Of a DNA stretch of 64,000 nt, positions 62,393-64,000 are shown piece after piece. Every line of letters starts with the position of its first letter. Position 1 is the first letter of the stretch. A model generated the notes under the pieces. It did not search any database, was not told the origin of the DNA, and was given only the letters and a program-made list of their open reading frames with translations. The DNA is from Microcoleus sp. FACHB-1515. Its GTDB lineage: Bacteria; Cyanobacteriota; Cyanobacteriia; Elainellales; Elainellaceae. The stretch is from contig NZ_JACJPO010000027.1 of the NCBI RefSeq assembly GCF_014696105.1, positions 1-64,000 on the forward strand. Direction: 5' to 3'. A program made the position numbers and the translations under genes.

Positions 62393-63733
62393 CTACAAAA
62401 CGCGCAAGACGCTGGGAATGCTGTCGATCGCCTCAAAGTCTTCAATTTCTTTTAACGCCTGTCGGAAGTTGCCTTCGCGGACGGTGTGCGTGACGACGAC
62501 GATTTCTGCTAGATTATCGCGCATTCCGGTTTGCACGATCGATTCAAGGCTCACGTCATGCTGACCAAAGCAGGTTCCCAGTTTGCCAATTACGCCCGGA
62601 GAATCTTGCGTCAGAACGCGAGCATAAAAGCGGGTTTCAAGTTCGGTTAAGGGAGCGATCGAGTAGGCAGACGAGTGCGATCGCGCCATCAAAGGATCGA
62701 GAATTGGCGTGTTTTCCAGTTGAGTTGCCGAACCGCGATCGTGGTGTCCCGGAACGGTATCGACTTTCAAAATGGCGGCGATGTTGAGAATATCCGAGAC
62801 AACCGCGCTGGCGGTGGGACCTGCTCCGGCTCCGGGGCCAAAAAACATCACCTGTCCGATCGGGTCGCCTTCGATCAAAATCGCGTTGTAGACTTCGTTG
62901 ACGCTGGCAAGGGGATGGATTTTATCAACTAGCGTCGGGTGAACGCGAACCTGAAGCTGCATTGCAGAATTAGTCAGGTCGCGCTTGGCGATCGCGAGCA
63001 GCTTGATCACAAATCCGAGCTTGTCAGCATACGTGATGTCCGTTGCCGTCACTTGGCGGATGCCTTCGCAGTGCACTTCCGATCGCTTGATCCGCCCGCT
63101 AAACGCCAGCGCAGCCAAAATCGATATTTTATCGGCAGCGTCGAGTCCATCCACATCCGCAGTTGGATCGGCCTCGGCGTAACCCAAGCGCTGAGCATCT
63201 GCAAGAATCTCGGCAAAGTCGCCGCCCTCGTGCTGCATTCGGCTCAAGATGTAGTTGGTTGTGCCGTTGATGATGCCTGTGACGGTGTGGATGCGGTTCG
63301 CGCAAAGCGATCGCTTCAGCGGCTCAATGACCGGAATGCCACCACCAACAGCCGCTTCGAGCAGCACATAAACGCCTGCCTGACGCGCGGCCTCGAAAAT
63401 TTCATCGCCAAATCGAGCGATCGCCGCTTTGTTCGCCGTCACAACATGTTTGCCCTGCGCGATCGCCTGAAGCATCAGAGTTCTCGCAGGCTCTAAGCCG
63501 CCCATCACCTCAACGACAATATCGACTGCGGGATCGGTGACGATCGATTCCAAGTCAGTCGTGATTCGATCAGCGGGCAAGTCAACCGCGCGGGGTTTGT
63601 CGATCGATTGCACGCCGACACGATGCAGTTCGATGTCTTGCAGCAGCGGATGACGCTGGCTGGGATTGAGCAAAATTTGTGCGGTTCCGGTTCCAACCGT
63701 TCCCAATCCAAGCAGGCCGACCTTAAACGCCAC
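62393..63733 (-). CDS. hom: homoserine dehydrogenase
   Basis: A 446-residue NADP-dependent enzyme of threonine/methionine synthesis. NAD-binding LLGLGTVGTG is at ~8, with GIINGTTNYILSRM near 155 and DVDGLDAADKISILAALAF near 195 with catalytic Lys/Asp, and a C-terminal ACT domain (ISF ~360-446) for threonine feedback. Length is normal. It is monocistronic here. Confidence 0.93.
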   Translation of the reverse strand: MAFKVGLLGLGTVGTGTAQILLNPSQRHPLLQDIELHRVGVQSIDKPRAVDLPADRITTDLESIVTDPAVDIVVEVMGGLEPARTLMLQAIAQGKHVVTANKAAIARFGDEIFEAARQAGVYVLLEAAVGGGIPVIEPLKRSLCANRIHTVTGIINGTTNYILSRMQHEGGDFAEILADAQRLGYAEADPTADVDGLDAADKISILAALAFSGRIKRSEVHCEGIRQVTATDITYADKLGFVIKLLAIAKRDLTNSAMQLQVRVHPTLVDKIHPLASVNEVYNAILIEGDPIGQVMFFGPGAGAGPTASAVVSDILNIAAILKVDTVPGHHDRGSATQLENTPILDPLMARSHSSAYSIAPLTELETRFYARVLTQDSPGVIGKLGTCFGQHDVSLESIVQTGMRDNLAEIVVVTHTVREGNFRQALKEIEDFEAIDSIPSVLRVL

Positions 63734-63808
63734 GATTGCTATCTCCTACACTTCACACTCAATTATTGTAGGGGGGCGATGGCTTCGCCGCCTTCGAGCG
63801 ATTCGGGT

Positions 63809-64000
63809 TCACTGCAACTTGAGAAGCTGCGCGATCGCGGCGATCAGGCGATCGGGATCAACAGGTTTCGGCAAATGCTGCTGAAATCCGGCCTGCACTG
63901 CTTTCTGGGCATCCTCCTCGCGAGCGTATGCCGTCAGCGCGATCGCAGACAACCGATCGCGATTCGGCAGAGCGCGAATTTGCCTCATCAAAGCATAGCC
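63809..64000 (-). CDS. receiver domain, partial (runs off the window)
   Basis: The last 63 residues of a response-regulator receiver domain: LMRQIRALP, IALTAYAR and the Lys in HLPKPVDPDRL. The N-terminal part with the phosphorylated Asp lies beyond 64000. The TAYA variant is typical of hybrid kinases, so it may be the tail of one. Confidence 0.8.
   Translation of the reverse strand, partial: GYALMRQIRALPNRDRLSAIALTAYAREEDAQKAVQAGFQQHLPKPVDPDRLIAAIAQLLKLQ

Overview
The window looks like one contiguous chromosomal stretch of a cyanobacterium. The evidence is the very dense scattering of the HIP1 octamer GCGATCGC and its core CGATCG, together with many cyanobacteria-typical proteins: a DUF3531 protein, a fused PyrF-PyrE, an OCP-N-like protein, a ComFB/CdgR-type protein, an Asr1405/Asl0597-family protein, a CAAD/CURT-type membrane protein, acyl-lipid desaturases, a Ycf52-type acetyltransferase and Uma2. 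Gene content and repeats resemble Leptolyngbya/Oscillatoriales-like genomes, but I cannot fix the genus. No rRNA, tRNA or CRISPR array was seen.

Layout. 0.3-5.8 kb: DUF3531, glycosyltransferase plus pyrFE, then DUF2294, OCP-N-like and ComFB-like genes. 5.9-10.4 kb: an amino-acid ABC transporter operon (natF-natG-natH-bgtA type). 10.8-13.9 kb: a type II restriction-modification pair lying between an intact DHH phosphoesterase gene and a second, diverged copy of that gene's 3' end, which marks a recombination-acquired island. 14-19.8 kb: Crp/Fnr regulator, response regulator, and a tight six-gene minus-strand operon (DUF2945, DUF3140, NTF2/SnoaL-like, UvsE, Nei-type glycosylase, ATP-dependent DNA ligase) that reads as a DNA-damage repair cassette. 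20-29.5 kb: small Fe-S and CAAD proteins, patatin plus Hsp70-like pair, a LysR/aspartoacylase divergent pair with a clear operator and promoter, and hisG. 29.7-40 kb: hybrid-sensing histidine kinase, sugar dehydrogenase with RTX repeats, nucleoside transporter plus creatininase, SLH protein, fused OppD/F ATPase, PepSY protein.

40-43.5 kb is the most unusual part. An MmeI-type restriction-methyltransferase gene is broken up by three copies of a double-hairpin palindromic repeat. A DUF559 endonuclease-like ORF sits between two of them and is fused in frame to the methyltransferase C-terminal half. All three repeats are read in the same phase, like in-frame palindromic elements. A 21-nt (heptad-coding) tandem array lies just upstream.

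43.8-64 kb: PLP lyase, tandem delta-9-type desaturases, Uma2, ACT protein, acetyltransferases, class III aminotransferase, DUF1350 protein, a translationally coupled dgcA-dgcN pair, MarC, MobA, a TetR/DUF5367 divergent pair with palindromic operators, a lipoprotein, homoserine dehydrogenase, and the tail of a receiver-domain gene running off the right edge. Two copies of a ~150-bp MITE with TA-flanked inverted ends occur at 20.0 and 61.4 kb; the second supplies the stop codon of the neighbouring gene.
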